From Lachnospiraceae bacterium (GTDB taxonomy: Bacteria > Bacillota_A > Clostridia > Lachnospirales > Lachnospiraceae): a stretch of DNA of 9,239 nucleotides. The notes below the pieces were generated by a model, which was given only the letters and a program-made list of their open reading frames with translations, was not told the origin of the DNA and made no database searches. The DNA lies in the NCBI GenBank assembly GCA_024691045.1, contig JAILOC010000028.1, positions 1 to 9,239 of the forward strand, in the 5' to 3' direction. The position numbers and the translations under genes were made by a program. This document shows positions 1-6,557 of the stretch, piece by piece. The stretch's first letter is position 1, and the number at the start of each line of letters is the position of its first letter.

Positions 1-846
1 CTTACATTTGCATCATCGATATTTGCCGCGGGAACTCTTCTCGGCATGTCAAGCTGCGGAGTGTACGGTCCGCCGGAGCCTCCTGCCCAGGGATTATACG
101 GGGCTCCCGAATATTTTGAAACGGAAGAAGATGATAATGCATCGTCAGATCAGACATCACCCGAGGCGGTAGTTCCCACACCGGCGGAAGACGAAGAACT
201 TTCCGAAAAGGAGTACGATCCCGCTCTTGTGTTTACCTGGGCTTCCGATGATCCTTCCCTTTCAGTCGTTCAGGATTATAATACGAATACTTCTGTCATA
301 GTCGACGGCGATGAAGAGATTCCTGTTGATATTGCGATGGGAATATACGGTGCGAGGGTTGTAAAGTGCGATATAGACGGTGACGGAGAAGATGAATACC
401 TGATATCCGAATCCGAAGGAACCGGCAGCGGCTATTCGGTCAGGGGACTCTGCATTGTGGAAAAGACGGATGACGGATATAAGCAGACCGTGTATGACGG
501 TGAATATTTTATTCAGGTAATTAAGGATAGGGTTATTTTTGCATACGACGGAGAAAGCCGTGATCTTACGATCTCTGCCGTGAATGACAAAGAGACCTAT
601 GTATATATCAAGACGATCGAGGGTGAGGATGCGGTCAGGGACATCATCTGGACGGATCAGATAGGCGTATACTTTGAAGACGGAAAAGTATATATGAATT
701 CTTCGGTGGGATTTTTCTTCGAAGGACACGGCTGGCCCGAATATGAACAGTCTGTGGAACTGTATGCACCGATCTCGGTCGATGCCGATTCTCAGATAGT
801 TGTCGGTGATTTTCAAGTAAATGACGGCGACGGTGTAAAAGACTGA
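1..846 (+). CDS. Secreted lipoprotein with Asp-rich calcium-binding-like loop (5' end outside window)
   Basis: The reading frame is open from base 1, and the first codons encode a hydrophobic stretch (LTFASSIFAAGTLLG). This leads into MSSC, so the ATG at 46 is not the start. It lies inside a signal peptide whose beginning is upstream of the window. The Cys at codon 55-57 fits a lipobox (M-S-S-C), so the mature protein should be lipid-anchored on the outer face of the membrane. After it come a Pro/Gly-rich segment (CGVYGPPEPP), an acidic linker of about 40 residues, and then a folded region of about 200 residues. Within the latter, DIDGDGEDEY (near nt 370-400) resembles the Asp-rich calcium loops of VCBS/FG-GAP and EF-hand-like proteins. 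I do not recognise a named family. The YGPP motif after the Cys is something I associate with small Clostridia lipoproteins. The HAD gene follows after 14 bp, so the two are probably co-transcribed. Function unknown. Confidence 0.8.
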   Translation, partial: LTFASSIFAAGTLLGMSSCGVYGPPEPPAQGLYGAPEYFETEEDDNASSDQTSPEAVVPTPAEDEELSEKEYDPALVFTWASDDPSLSVVQDYNTNTSVIVDGDEEIPVDIAMGIYGARVVKCDIDGDGEDEYLISESEGTGSGYSVRGLCIVEKTDDGYKQTVYDGEYFIQVIKDRVIFAYDGESRDLTISAVNDKETYVYIKTIEGEDAVRDIIWTDQIGVYFEDGKVYMNSSVGFFFEGHGWPEYEQSVELYAPISVDADSQIVVGDFQVNDGDGVKD

Positions 847-860
847 TATAAGGAACAGAT

Positions 861-1457
861 ATGAAGATTTATGTTGATTTTGATGACTGTCTGTGCGAGA
901 CGGCACTTGAGTTTACGCATATCGCGGACAGGCTTTTCGGAAAGAAGATACCATATGATAAGGTGATGTTCTTCGATCTTCAGAAGTCTTTTGATCTGAG
1001 CGGAGAAGAGTACAGGCTGCTGATGGAGGAAGGTCACAGGTCCGAAGTTCTTCTTTCATATGAAGAGACGCCCGGCGCCTCGAAGGTGCTCAATGAGTGG
1101 ATTGACAAAGGACACGAGATCAGTATCATCACAGGCCGCCCCTACAGCTGCTATGACGTTTCGAGAAGATGGCTCGATGAACACGGGCTTGACCGCGTGA
1201 CATTATATTGTCTGGATAAATACGGCAGGGATCCTTTCAACAGGGAAGCCGATAATAATCTCGAGCTCGAAGATTATTACAAAATGCACTTCGATATAGC
1301 TGTAGAGGATTCACCCCATGCTTTCAGGTTCTTCGATCATCTGTCGGAGCTTAAGGTCCTGGTCTATGAAAGACCCTGGAACAGAGAGTGTGAACTTCCG
1401 GGTGCGGGATATGTCAGATGCCCGGACTGGAACAGGATCAGGGAACTGGTAAACTAA
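861..1457 (+). CDS. HAD-superfamily hydrolase, NT5C-type nucleotidase-like
   Basis: This 198-residue protein starts at an ATG with AGGAA five bases upstream. The HAD signatures are in order. Motif I is VDFDDCL, with nucleophile Asp6 and acid/base Asp8. Motif II is IITGRP, with Thr91. A likely motif III Lys is Lys120 in CLDKYG. Motif IV is AVEDSP, with Glu149 and Asp150 for Mg2+. The DFDD start and the ITGRP block resemble 5'(3')-deoxyribonucleotidase and YqfW-like proteins, which dephosphorylate nucleoside monophosphates in the cytoplasm. Between motifs I and II lies a helical cap of about 60 residues. Substrate specificity cannot be read from the sequence. From memory, close relatives in Clostridia are sometimes labelled 2-dehydropantoate 2-reductase. 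Nothing here supports that, since there is no Rossmann GxGxxG motif. The gene follows the lipoprotein gene closely and is the last gene before a promoter-bearing gap. Confidence 0.85.
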   Translation: MKIYVDFDDCLCETALEFTHIADRLFGKKIPYDKVMFFDLQKSFDLSGEEYRLLMEEGHRSEVLLSYEETPGASKVLNEWIDKGHEISIITGRPYSCYDVSRRWLDEHGLDRVTLYCLDKYGRDPFNREADNNLELEDYYKMHFDIAVEDSPHAFRFFDHLSELKVLVYERPWNRECELPGAGYVRCPDWNRIRELVN

Positions 1458-1470
1458 GGTATAAATAGCA

Positions 1471-1499
1471 TAGCTACAGCATGCAAAATATGATAAAAT
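1471..1499 (+). promoter_or_regulatory. Candidate extended -10 promoter for the hydrolase-antiporter pair
   Basis: In the 107-bp gap, TGaTAAAAT at 1491-1499 matches the extended -10 consensus TGnTATAAT with one mismatch. Seventeen bases upstream, TAGCTA (1471-1476) matches TTGACA at only 3 of 6 positions. A weak -35 with a good TGn extension is a common housekeeping-sigma arrangement. Transcription would start about 60 bases before the gene at 1565. The rest of the gap is AT-rich, with no clear operator. Confidence 0.4.
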
Positions 1500-1564
1500 A
1501 TATAAGATAGCCTTAAATCTTAAGACATTGGTTTGTTTTTTCATATGATGTTGAAAGGAGCCAT

Positions 1565-2143
1565 ATGCCTAGAGTCAAAAATCCCAAAAAACTGGCCGTG
1601 ATCATACCGGGTATCGGTTATGGCAACGACAGGCCTCTTTTATACTATTCGGCCAGGATCCTGAAGAATTCCGGTTTCGATCTGTTGAAGGTTGAATTTC
1701 ATGATATGCCGGCAGACATTTCTGAAGACGACGAGCTGAAGAAGCTGGCCGTGCAGCTGGCGTGCGAGCAGACGGAAAGCGAGCTTGCAGGGGTTGATTT
1801 TGCGGCTTATCAGGACATTGTATTTGTCGGAAAGAGTCTCGGAACCATAGCTTCCGCGAAATATGTGGCGGATCATGGCATCCCGGCAAGGCAGATATGG
1901 CTTACTCCGGTCGAGAAATCCTTCTCGTTCGGATCGGATAATGTAGTTGCATTTATCGGTGATTCGGATCTTTGGTCCGATCTCGGCAAGGTAAGGAGAA
2001 TGGCTGAAAGGCTCGGTGTTGACCTCAGCGTGATCACCGGCGGATACAATCATTCTCTTGAACGCGGAACCTTAAAGAGTGATCTTAAGGCTCTTGAGAC
2101 CGTTCTTACCAAGATTGAGGATTACATACGGATCGATAAATGA
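1565..2143 (+). CDS. Small alpha/beta hydrolase
   Basis: This is a 192-residue soluble protein. The ATG start has AAAGGAG four bases upstream. It has the hallmarks of a compact alpha/beta hydrolase. The strand AVIIPGIGYG (residues 11-20) likely forms the oxyanion-hole side. The nucleophile elbow VGKSLGT fits GxSxG with Ser91. GDSDLW offers Asp133 or Asp135 as the acid, and GGYNHSLE offers His163 as the catalytic His. At under 200 residues there is little or no lid domain, which resembles dienelactone-hydrolase-like or small esterase/thioesterase folds. The substrate is unknown. The stop overlaps the antiporter start by four bases (ATGA at 2140-2143), which implies translational coupling. No signal peptide is visible, so it should be cytoplasmic. 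Confidence 0.8.
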   Translation: MPRVKNPKKLAVIIPGIGYGNDRPLLYYSARILKNSGFDLLKVEFHDMPADISEDDELKKLAVQLACEQTESELAGVDFAAYQDIVFVGKSLGTIASAKYVADHGIPARQIWLTPVEKSFSFGSDNVVAFIGDSDLWSDLGKVRRMAERLGVDLSVITGGYNHSLERGTLKSDLKALETVLTKIEDYIRIDK

Positions 2144-3393
2144 GACTTTCTACTTTATCCGAAAGTGAAATAATCATTACTTTAATTGCACTGGCGCTCC
2201 TTCTTTTGTCCGCGTTTGTTTTCGGAACACTGATGGAGCTTATCAAAGGTCCCAGGGTGGTCGGTGAGATCTTCGGAGGCATGGTGATCGGAGGAAGCTT
2301 CCTTTTCATCATTGCACCCGCCCTGTCGGAAAGATTATTCTTCGCCTACCCCGAAGAGGGTAAGGTTCTGAACATTTTTTATCAGCTCGGTCTGATATTT
2401 CTGATGTTCCTGTCCGGTTACAACACCGATATCAAGGTGGAAAGATCGAACGCAAAGACGATAAGTCTTGTTTTTGTAGGAGCAACATTCCTGCCCATGG
2501 CGGGAAGCATTCCTTTTTTCGGACTTTTCAGAGAGAATTTTATCGGAAGCATTGAAAATGAAGTCGCATACTGCCTTGTCTTTGCGATAGGAGTTGCGAT
2601 CACTTCGATTCCCGTCATATCGAAGATATTCTTCGATATGGGAATAATGAACACCAAGTTTTCCAATACGGTTCTGACCGTATCCACCTTCCAGGATCTG
2701 TGCCTTTGGATACTCTTAAACGTTGCGACCAAGGTTGCACAGTCGGGTGAGATAAAGCTTGCCGAGATGATAATGATCGTACTTGTCACGATCGGAATCT
2801 TTGTCCTGATCGCTCTTGTCTCAAGATACATAAAGCAGGTAAAAAGTGACTGGAAGCCCAATACCTTCTATTCGATCAGCTTTTCCCTGCTCCTTATGAC
2901 CTGCGGGGCTTTGTACATTCTCGGCATCAATATCATGTATTCCGCATTTGTCGTAGGATATCTGATCAAGGCTGTTTTCGGAACCGGGGAAAGCACGAAG
3001 ACAAGAATGCATTTTCTGGAAAACATCGCCTTTTCCTTCTTTATACCGATCTACTTTGCACTGGTCGGAATACAGCTTAATGTCGTGCATGATTTCTCTC
3101 TCACAAGATTCCTTCTTTTCTTTGCGATAGCGTTCGGACTCGAATTTGCCGGCACCTGGCTGCTTCTTTTGCCTTCGGGCCTTAAGATGAGCACGAGAAT
3201 GAACTTTGCCGTTACGATGAATGCACGCGGCGGACCGGGTATAGTGCTTGCCACGGTTGCCTATTCATATGACATCATCAGCCTTGAATTCTTTACGGTG
3301 CTGATACTCACGACCATGCTCAGCTCCATGATCGCGGGGTATTATCTGAGATTCAGACAGCGCAGGGATCCGGAGGAATTCAACAAGCTGTAG
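2140..3393 (+). CDS. CPA2-type cation:proton antiporter (Na+/H+ exchanger family)
   Basis: This 417-residue polytopic membrane protein has roughly 12 hydrophobic segments. Family signs include GPRVVGEIFGG (residues 37-47, the conserved second-helix motif) and LIFLMFLSGYNTDI (85-98). ITSIPVISKI (154-163) and STFQDLCLW with Gln185-Asp186 follow. The QD pair at the ion-binding helix is the KefB/KefC-like variant, where electrogenic members carry DD. SFFIPIYFALVGIQLN (299-314) and NARGGPG with Arg363 also fit. The family exchanges Na+ or K+ for protons across the cytoplasmic membrane. The protein ends soon after the last helix, in a basic tail of about 15 residues. It therefore lacks the C-terminal TrkA_N/RCK regulatory domain of full-length Kef proteins. 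It overlaps the hydrolase by ATGA. Which cation it moves cannot be told from the sequence. Confidence 0.9.
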   Translation: MRLSTLSESEIIITLIALALLLLSAFVFGTLMELIKGPRVVGEIFGGMVIGGSFLFIIAPALSERLFFAYPEEGKVLNIFYQLGLIFLMFLSGYNTDIKVERSNAKTISLVFVGATFLPMAGSIPFFGLFRENFIGSIENEVAYCLVFAIGVAITSIPVISKIFFDMGIMNTKFSNTVLTVSTFQDLCLWILLNVATKVAQSGEIKLAEMIMIVLVTIGIFVLIALVSRYIKQVKSDWKPNTFYSISFSLLLMTCGALYILGINIMYSAFVVGYLIKAVFGTGESTKTRMHFLENIAFSFFIPIYFALVGIQLNVVHDFSLTRFLLFFAIAFGLEFAGTWLLLLPSGLKMSTRMNFAVTMNARGGPGIVLATVAYSYDIISLEFFTVLILTTMLSSMIAGYYLRFRQRRDPEEFNKL

Positions 3394-3404
3394 ATGCTCT
3401 GCTT

Positions 3405-3422
3405 ACGAAAGGCTGTTTTCGT
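3405..3422 (+). terminator. Weak terminator-like hairpin after the antiporter gene
   Basis: ACGAAA (3405-3410) pairs with TTTCGT (3417-3422) across a 6-nt loop, followed by only TTTA. The stem is short and AT-rich and there is no proper U-tract. It lies 11 bases after the antiporter stop, in the right place for a terminator, but the signal is weak. Confidence 0.2.
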
Positions 3423-3445
3423 TTATCTGCGTATCCGATAGTTAT

Positions 3446-3474
3446 TTATCCGGAGGCATAAAACGTGGTAAAAT
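3446..3474 (+). promoter_or_regulatory. Candidate extended -10 promoter for the long downstream gene run
   Basis: TGGTAAAAT at 3466-3474 matches TGnTATAAT with one mismatch. It carries the same TAAAAT hexamer as the candidate at 1494-1499. TTATCC at 3446-3451, 17 bases upstream, matches TTGACA at 3 of 6 positions. The predicted start near 3481 would leave a leader of about 75 bases before the YkvA gene. I see no recognisable riboswitch in that leader. Confidence 0.45.
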
Positions 3475-3526
3475 ATAGGGTAATATGATTTCCGATAAGG
3501 AAAAACTGTCAGTAACCTGATAATTG

Positions 3527-3548
3527 AGGGGGAAACAATTAGAAGGGG
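3527..3548 (+). promoter_or_regulatory. Two tandem Shine-Dalgarno sites before the YkvA gene
   Basis: GAGGGGG ends at 3532 and AGAAGGGG ends at 3548. The second has seven bases to the ATG at 3556 and is the functional site for that start. The first has no ATG, GTG or TTG at a proper distance. It is followed five bases later by an in-frame ATT at 3538. Confidence 0.4.
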
Positions 3549-3555
3549 TACCGAT

Positions 3556-3984
3556 ATGAAAGAATTCTCCAAGGAAGAACTGAGAAAGGCACTCGATTCG
3601 AAAGCCGGACAGGCACAGGAGCTCATGAACGATGTGATCAAATGGGAAAGATTCAAGACCAGGTTTGAAGCTTTTCTTTTGAAAACCACCGGAAATCCGG
3701 TGCTTGGCGAAGTGTATGACAAGCTCGTTACGATGCTTGATCTTGTGGATTCTTATGTAAAGAAGGAATATACCGGTGTGCATCCTGGAACGGTGACCAC
3801 ATTTCTGTGCGTGCTTATCTATATCCTTTCTCCCTTCGATCTGATCCCCGATGTGATCCCGATAACGGGCTACACCGATGATGCGGCGATGATCGTCCAG
3901 GTGCTTAAGAGCGGTGCTGAAATGGACCTTCGCAAATTCCGTGAATGGAAAGAAAACAAGGCTAAGTGGAACGGTGAGAACTGA
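3556..3984 (+). CDS. YkvA family protein (DUF1232)
   Basis: This 142-residue protein starts at the ATG with AGAAGGGG seven bases upstream. The DUF1232 core spans about residues 76-116. Its signature is LSPFDLIPDVIPITGYTDDA, a hydrophobic hairpin ending in an acidic TDDA turn, preceded by the hydrophobic stretch TTFLCVLIYI. The N-terminal 70 residues are charged, likely helical, and less conserved in the family. The C-terminal tail is Lys/Trp/Glu-rich. YkvA-family proteins are widespread, probably membrane-associated, and have no established biochemical role. The gene is the first of a long co-directional run. Its stop TGA shares its final A with the ATG of the next small ORF, so the two are probably translated together. 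Confidence 0.85.
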   Translation: MKEFSKEELRKALDSKAGQAQELMNDVIKWERFKTRFEAFLLKTTGNPVLGEVYDKLVTMLDLVDSYVKKEYTGVHPGTVTTFLCVLIYILSPFDLIPDVIPITGYTDDAAMIVQVLKSGAEMDLRKFREWKENKAKWNGEN

Positions 3985-4154
3985 TGGAAACATTTTATTA
4001 TGAGGTCGTCAGTATCGACGGTGATTATGCGAATCTGAAAAGAACGGATATTGAATCAGATGAGCTCAAGCTTGTTGCAAGAGCGCTGCTTCCTCCGGAA
4101 ATATGCGAAGGCAGCAGGCTTAAGTATGAATTTCTTCAGTATTCGATGGAATGA
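3984..4154 (+). CDS. Small DUF3006-like protein, 56 residues
   Basis: A short ORF begins at the ATG that overlaps the YkvA stop by one base (TGATG at 3982-3986) and ends at TGA 4152-4154. The product starts METFYYEVVSIDGDYANLK. Its pattern is a beta strand, a Gly-Asp turn with Asp-Tyr-Ala, a polar middle, then LLPPEICEGSRLKYEF. This resembles the small DUF3006 family, in which a strand ending in GDYAVL is followed later by LP..xxEGxxL, suggesting a small beta-barrel fold. Codon use matches the neighbours. There is no separate ribosome site of note beyond GGTGAGA near the end of the upstream gene, so translation likely depends on re-initiation. The family's function is unknown. The gene is easy to miss because of its length. 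Confidence 0.7.
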   Translation: METFYYEVVSIDGDYANLKRTDIESDELKLVARALLPPEICEGSRLKYEFLQYSME

Positions 4155-4202
4155 ATATTTAGTATCGGCTGGGATTTTCTGACGATCTGTTTTGGAGAAG
4201 GT

Positions 4203-4748
4203 ATGGAGCTTTTTGACGGAAGACCGGAAGATGTGAGCGGCAGACTCGAAAGAGAGATCAGGACCTACGACTTTCTGGACGGTCTCGGAATGGAATATAA
4301 GAGAGTCGACCACGAGGCGGCTACAACGATGGAAGCCTGTGAAGAGATAGATAAGGCTCTTGATGTGGTAATGTGCAAGAACCTGTTTCTCTGCAACAGG
4401 CAGAAGACTTTATTTTATCTGCTGCTGATGCCGGGAGACAAGAAGTTCAAGACGAAGGAGCTTTCCGCTCAGATAAACTCCGCAAGGCTTTCTTTTGCGG
4501 AAGCGGAAGATATGCTTAAGTATCTTGATATCGAGCCCGGTTCGGTGAGTGTCATGGGACTGATGAATGATAAAGGGAAAGCTGTAAGCCTGCTCATTGA
4601 TGAGGATGTGCTTGAAGGCGAATTCCTGGGATGTCATCCGTGTGTCTGTACATCAAGTCTTAAGCTCAAGACTGCGGATGTGATAAGTAAATTCCTTCCG
4701 GCAACGGGGCACGAATACAAGAAGGTGCATCTGGTCGGAGAAGATTAA
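4203..4748 (+). CDS. YbaK/PrdX-family aminoacyl-tRNA deacylase (prolyl-tRNA editing domain)
   Basis: This 181-residue protein has GGAGAAGG just upstream of its ATG. It fits the free-standing YbaK/EbsC/PrdX editing proteins that hydrolyse mischarged tRNA such as Ala-tRNA(Pro). Visible landmarks are a VDHEAATTMEAC segment near residues 35-46 and MCKNLFL with Lys59 at the conserved catalytic-Lys position (KNL). FKTKELS follows at 82-88. PGSVSVMGLMND (112-123) is the usual pGxvs.fgl.nD block. GCHPCVCTSSLKL (143-155) corresponds to the HP..NTxxL block, and the protein ends GHEYKKVHL. The length matches PrdX-type proteins rather than an insertion domain of ProRS. One oddity is that Cys149 stands where I expect Asn in that last block. 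Its neighbours give no hint of a pathway link. It should act in the cytoplasm as a translation quality-control enzyme. Confidence 0.8.
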   Translation: MELFDGRPEDVSGRLEREIRTYDFLDGLGMEYKRVDHEAATTMEACEEIDKALDVVMCKNLFLCNRQKTLFYLLLMPGDKKFKTKELSAQINSARLSFAEAEDMLKYLDIEPGSVSVMGLMNDKGKAVSLLIDEDVLEGEFLGCHPCVCTSSLKLKTADVISKFLPATGHEYKKVHLVGED

Positions 4749-4762
4749 AACGCTTTGGATTG

Positions 4763-4769
4763 AGGGGGG
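4763..4769 (+). promoter_or_regulatory. Strong ribosome-binding site that fixes the HD-GYP gene start
   Basis: AGGGGGG at 4763-4769 sits eight bases before the ATG at 4778. An in-frame TTG at 4760 overlaps this site and has no Shine-Dalgarno of its own. The true start is therefore the ATG. Confidence 0.7.
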
Positions 4770-4777
4770 AATATTCA

Positions 4778-6148
4778 ATGCGTAGGGAAACAAAATCAAG
4801 CGAGGCAATTTTGCTGTTTTCGGGATTTCTTGCGATCATACTGATCTTTCTCGCTTTAAGTGCGCTGAGAACAAAGACATATAACCAGACTGTACATGAT
4901 GTACTGTATTCCGGAGATGAGCTGTTTTCGGCAGATACCGAAAGCACAAAGGGAGTGACGGTCAAGGCGATCCCCAGGGGAAGCACATGGAGCAAGATCT
5001 TCGATCCCGAGACTACGGATCCCAATGATTTCGATCACCGGGCCTTTACATATGATTTTTCGATAACGAACAACACTTCGGATCAGATCAGGGATTTTAA
5101 GTTCAGACTGAACTTTGATAAGGAAGTATTCCTGCAGTCCGCATGGAACGGGGCACTTGAGCTGCACCAGGTACAAAAGGGCGGAGAGTATGTTGCGACT
5201 GTTCCGGATCTCAGGGACTTTGATCCCGGTGATTATTCGCTGGATACCATAAGCATTGACGGTGAGACACTGGTACGTATGAAGCCCGGCGATTATCTTG
5301 TTTATTATCCCAGCACCAATGAGAATTCAATGGAGGTTCCAATAGAGCCTGAACAGGGAACCGTTCCCGGCATCATCATGTATCTGGAAATAGGTGAAGA
5401 GCTTCGCGGGTCTGAGATCGAGCTTACCTATACATTCCACAGGCTGCTTACAAGCGATGTATTATTCTGGGTGGCTGCCATAGGTTTTGCCTTATGGCTG
5501 ATCGGACTTGTTATCTATCTGATCACCGGTGCACAGATCAAGAAGTATAAGCTCCGTCACGAGCGCGACAATGAGATCATCAAGGAATCGATAGAGACCT
5601 TTACCGGATTCATCGATGCGAAGGATCCTTATACGAACGGTCATTCCAACAGAGTAGCGGAGTATACCAAAGCCATCGCGAAGGAAATGGGGTATTCCGG
5701 TGAAGAACTGGACAGAGTTTATTATGTCGCACTTCTTCATGACTGCGGCAAGATCGGAGTTCCCGATAACATTCTCGGAAAACCCTCCAAGCTCACCGAT
5801 GAGGAATTCGACATAATCAAATCCCATACCGTACGCGGAGGCGAGATACTGAGCAGCTTCAAGAGCCTCAAGGATGTGGATGAGGGCGCTCGTTACCACC
5901 ACGAAAGATATGACGGCAAGGGCTATCCCGAGGGACTTGCGGGTGAGGCTATCCCTGAGATCGCAAGGATGATCTGCGTTGCGGATTCGTTCGATGCGAT
6001 GAACTCCAACAGGGTTTACAGAAAGAAACTGACTTCCGGGATGATCATGGAAGAGATCGAGAATAACAAAGGCAAGCAGTTTGATCCGAAGATCGCCGAT
6101 ATATTCTTACGACTGCTCAAAGAGGGAAAGATCGGAAATTTAAACTGA
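4778..6148 (+). CDS. Membrane-anchored HD-GYP phosphodiesterase with extracytoplasmic sensor domain
   Basis: This is a 456-residue protein counted from the ATG at 4778. Transmembrane helix 1 is about residues 9-30 and helix 2 about 229-250. Residues 31-228 form an outside domain, and a linker helix leads to a cytoplasmic HD-GYP domain at about 268-450. The catalytic motifs are complete. They are TNGHSNRV (His289), LLHDCGKIGVP (His321, Asp322, Lys325), SHTVRGGEIL (His350) and YHHERYDGKGYP (His374, His375, Asp379, Gly382-Tyr383-Pro384). VADSFDA (Asp403) closes the set. The family hydrolyses cyclic-di-GMP to pGpG or GMP with Fe or Mn. The residue four before His289 is Tyr, not the Glu found in trinuclear-metal members, so a two-metal site is expected. 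The outside domain has a CBM2-like beta-sandwich pattern, with FSITNNTSDQI near 94-104 and AWNG at 122-125. Signal unknown. The small lipoprotein gene follows 13 bp downstream. Confidence 0.92.
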   Translation: MRRETKSSEAILLFSGFLAIILIFLALSALRTKTYNQTVHDVLYSGDELFSADTESTKGVTVKAIPRGSTWSKIFDPETTDPNDFDHRAFTYDFSITNNTSDQIRDFKFRLNFDKEVFLQSAWNGALELHQVQKGGEYVATVPDLRDFDPGDYSLDTISIDGETLVRMKPGDYLVYYPSTNENSMEVPIEPEQGTVPGIIMYLEIGEELRGSEIELTYTFHRLLTSDVLFWVAAIGFALWLIGLVIYLITGAQIKKYKLRHERDNEIIKESIETFTGFIDAKDPYTNGHSNRVAEYTKAIAKEMGYSGEELDRVYYVALLHDCGKIGVPDNILGKPSKLTDEEFDIIKSHTVRGGEILSSFKSLKDVDEGARYHHERYDGKGYPEGLAGEAIPEIARMICVADSFDAMNSNRVYRKKLTSGMIMEEIENNKGKQFDPKIADIFLRLLKEGKIGNLN

Positions 6149-6161
6149 CTCAGGAGTATTT

Positions 6162-6557
6162 GTGTTGAAAAAGATAAGATTTATCCCGGTCATCATGCTG
6201 ATGGCGTTCATGATGGCGGTGCTTACGGCATGCGGAAAGAAATCCCTTGAGGGTGACTGGATCATAAGAAGTGAAACCGATACAAGCGGAACGGTTCTTA
6301 CACGCGAAGAGCTTGAGCAAAAGGGAGTGGTTGAAACCTATCATATTGAAGGTGACATAGCTACGTATAACTGCACCCTTCTCGGAAAAGACATTACCTT
6401 TGATCTTGATGTTGTGGATAAAGGTGACGGGAATTATGACTTTATGGTAAATGAATATGTATTTCAGAGTGTAACTTTAAAAGGAGACGTATTCACTTAT
6501 GTTGCCGGTGAAGGCGATGATGCCGTAGCTTTTGTTTTTGAAAGGGTAGAGAAATGA
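6162..6557 (+). CDS. Small lipoprotein, lipocalin-like
   Basis: The start is GTG at 6162, or possibly TTG at 6165, with AGGAG at 6152-6156 at a spacing of 5 or 8 bases. Both give the same mature product. A basic n-region (LKKIR) and a hydrophobic core lead to the lipobox LTAC, with Cys24 lipidated, so the protein should be anchored outside the membrane. The mature part of about 108 residues begins GKKSLEGDWIIRSETDTSGT. A G-x-W near the N-terminus followed by alternating beta strands recalls lipocalin-like domains of Clostridia lipoproteins, although I cannot assign a named family. It lies 13 bp after the HD-GYP gene and overlaps the thioesterase start by ATGA, so all three are likely on one transcript. 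It could bind a ligand near the HD-GYP outside domain, which is inference from position only. Confidence 0.78.
   Translation: MLKKIRFIPVIMLMAFMMAVLTACGKKSLEGDWIIRSETDTSGTVLTREELEQKGVVETYHIEGDIATYNCTLLGKDITFDLDVVDKGDGNYDFMVNEYVFQSVTLKGDVFTYVAGEGDDAVAFVFERVEK

Noticed and set aside
262..906. Long minus-strand open frame opposite the first lipoprotein gene
   Set aside because: It lies opposite a well-supported gene, has no ribosome site or recognisable domain, and its composition looks like a reverse-complement artefact of codon bias.
861..1457. 2-dehydropantoate 2-reductase label for the HAD protein
   Set aside because: There is no nucleotide-binding Rossmann motif. The HAD motifs DFDD, ITGRP and VEDSP are clear.
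1512..1524. CTTAA-ATC-TTAAG inverted repeat before a T-rich stretch, as a terminator for the HAD gene
   Set aside because: The stem has five AT-rich pairs and a three-base loop, and the T-run is displaced by several bases. It is too weak to call.
3394..3441. 15-codon ORF starting immediately after the antiporter stop
   Set aside because: It is very short, has no ribosome site, and covers the weak hairpin.
3475..3555. Riboswitch (for example cyclic-di-GMP type) in the leader of the long run
   Set aside because: I could not find the conserved core of a known riboswitch or a matching terminator. The region is short and AT-rich.
3442..3993. 183-codon minus-strand open frame opposite the YkvA gene and its promoter region
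   Set aside because: The + strand carries a clear DUF1232 protein and a strong ribosome site. The antisense product has no family features.
4760..4777. TTG at 4760 as the start of the HD-GYP gene
   Set aside because: The codon overlaps the Shine-Dalgarno sequence that serves the ATG at 4778 and adds six residues before the signal-anchor helix.
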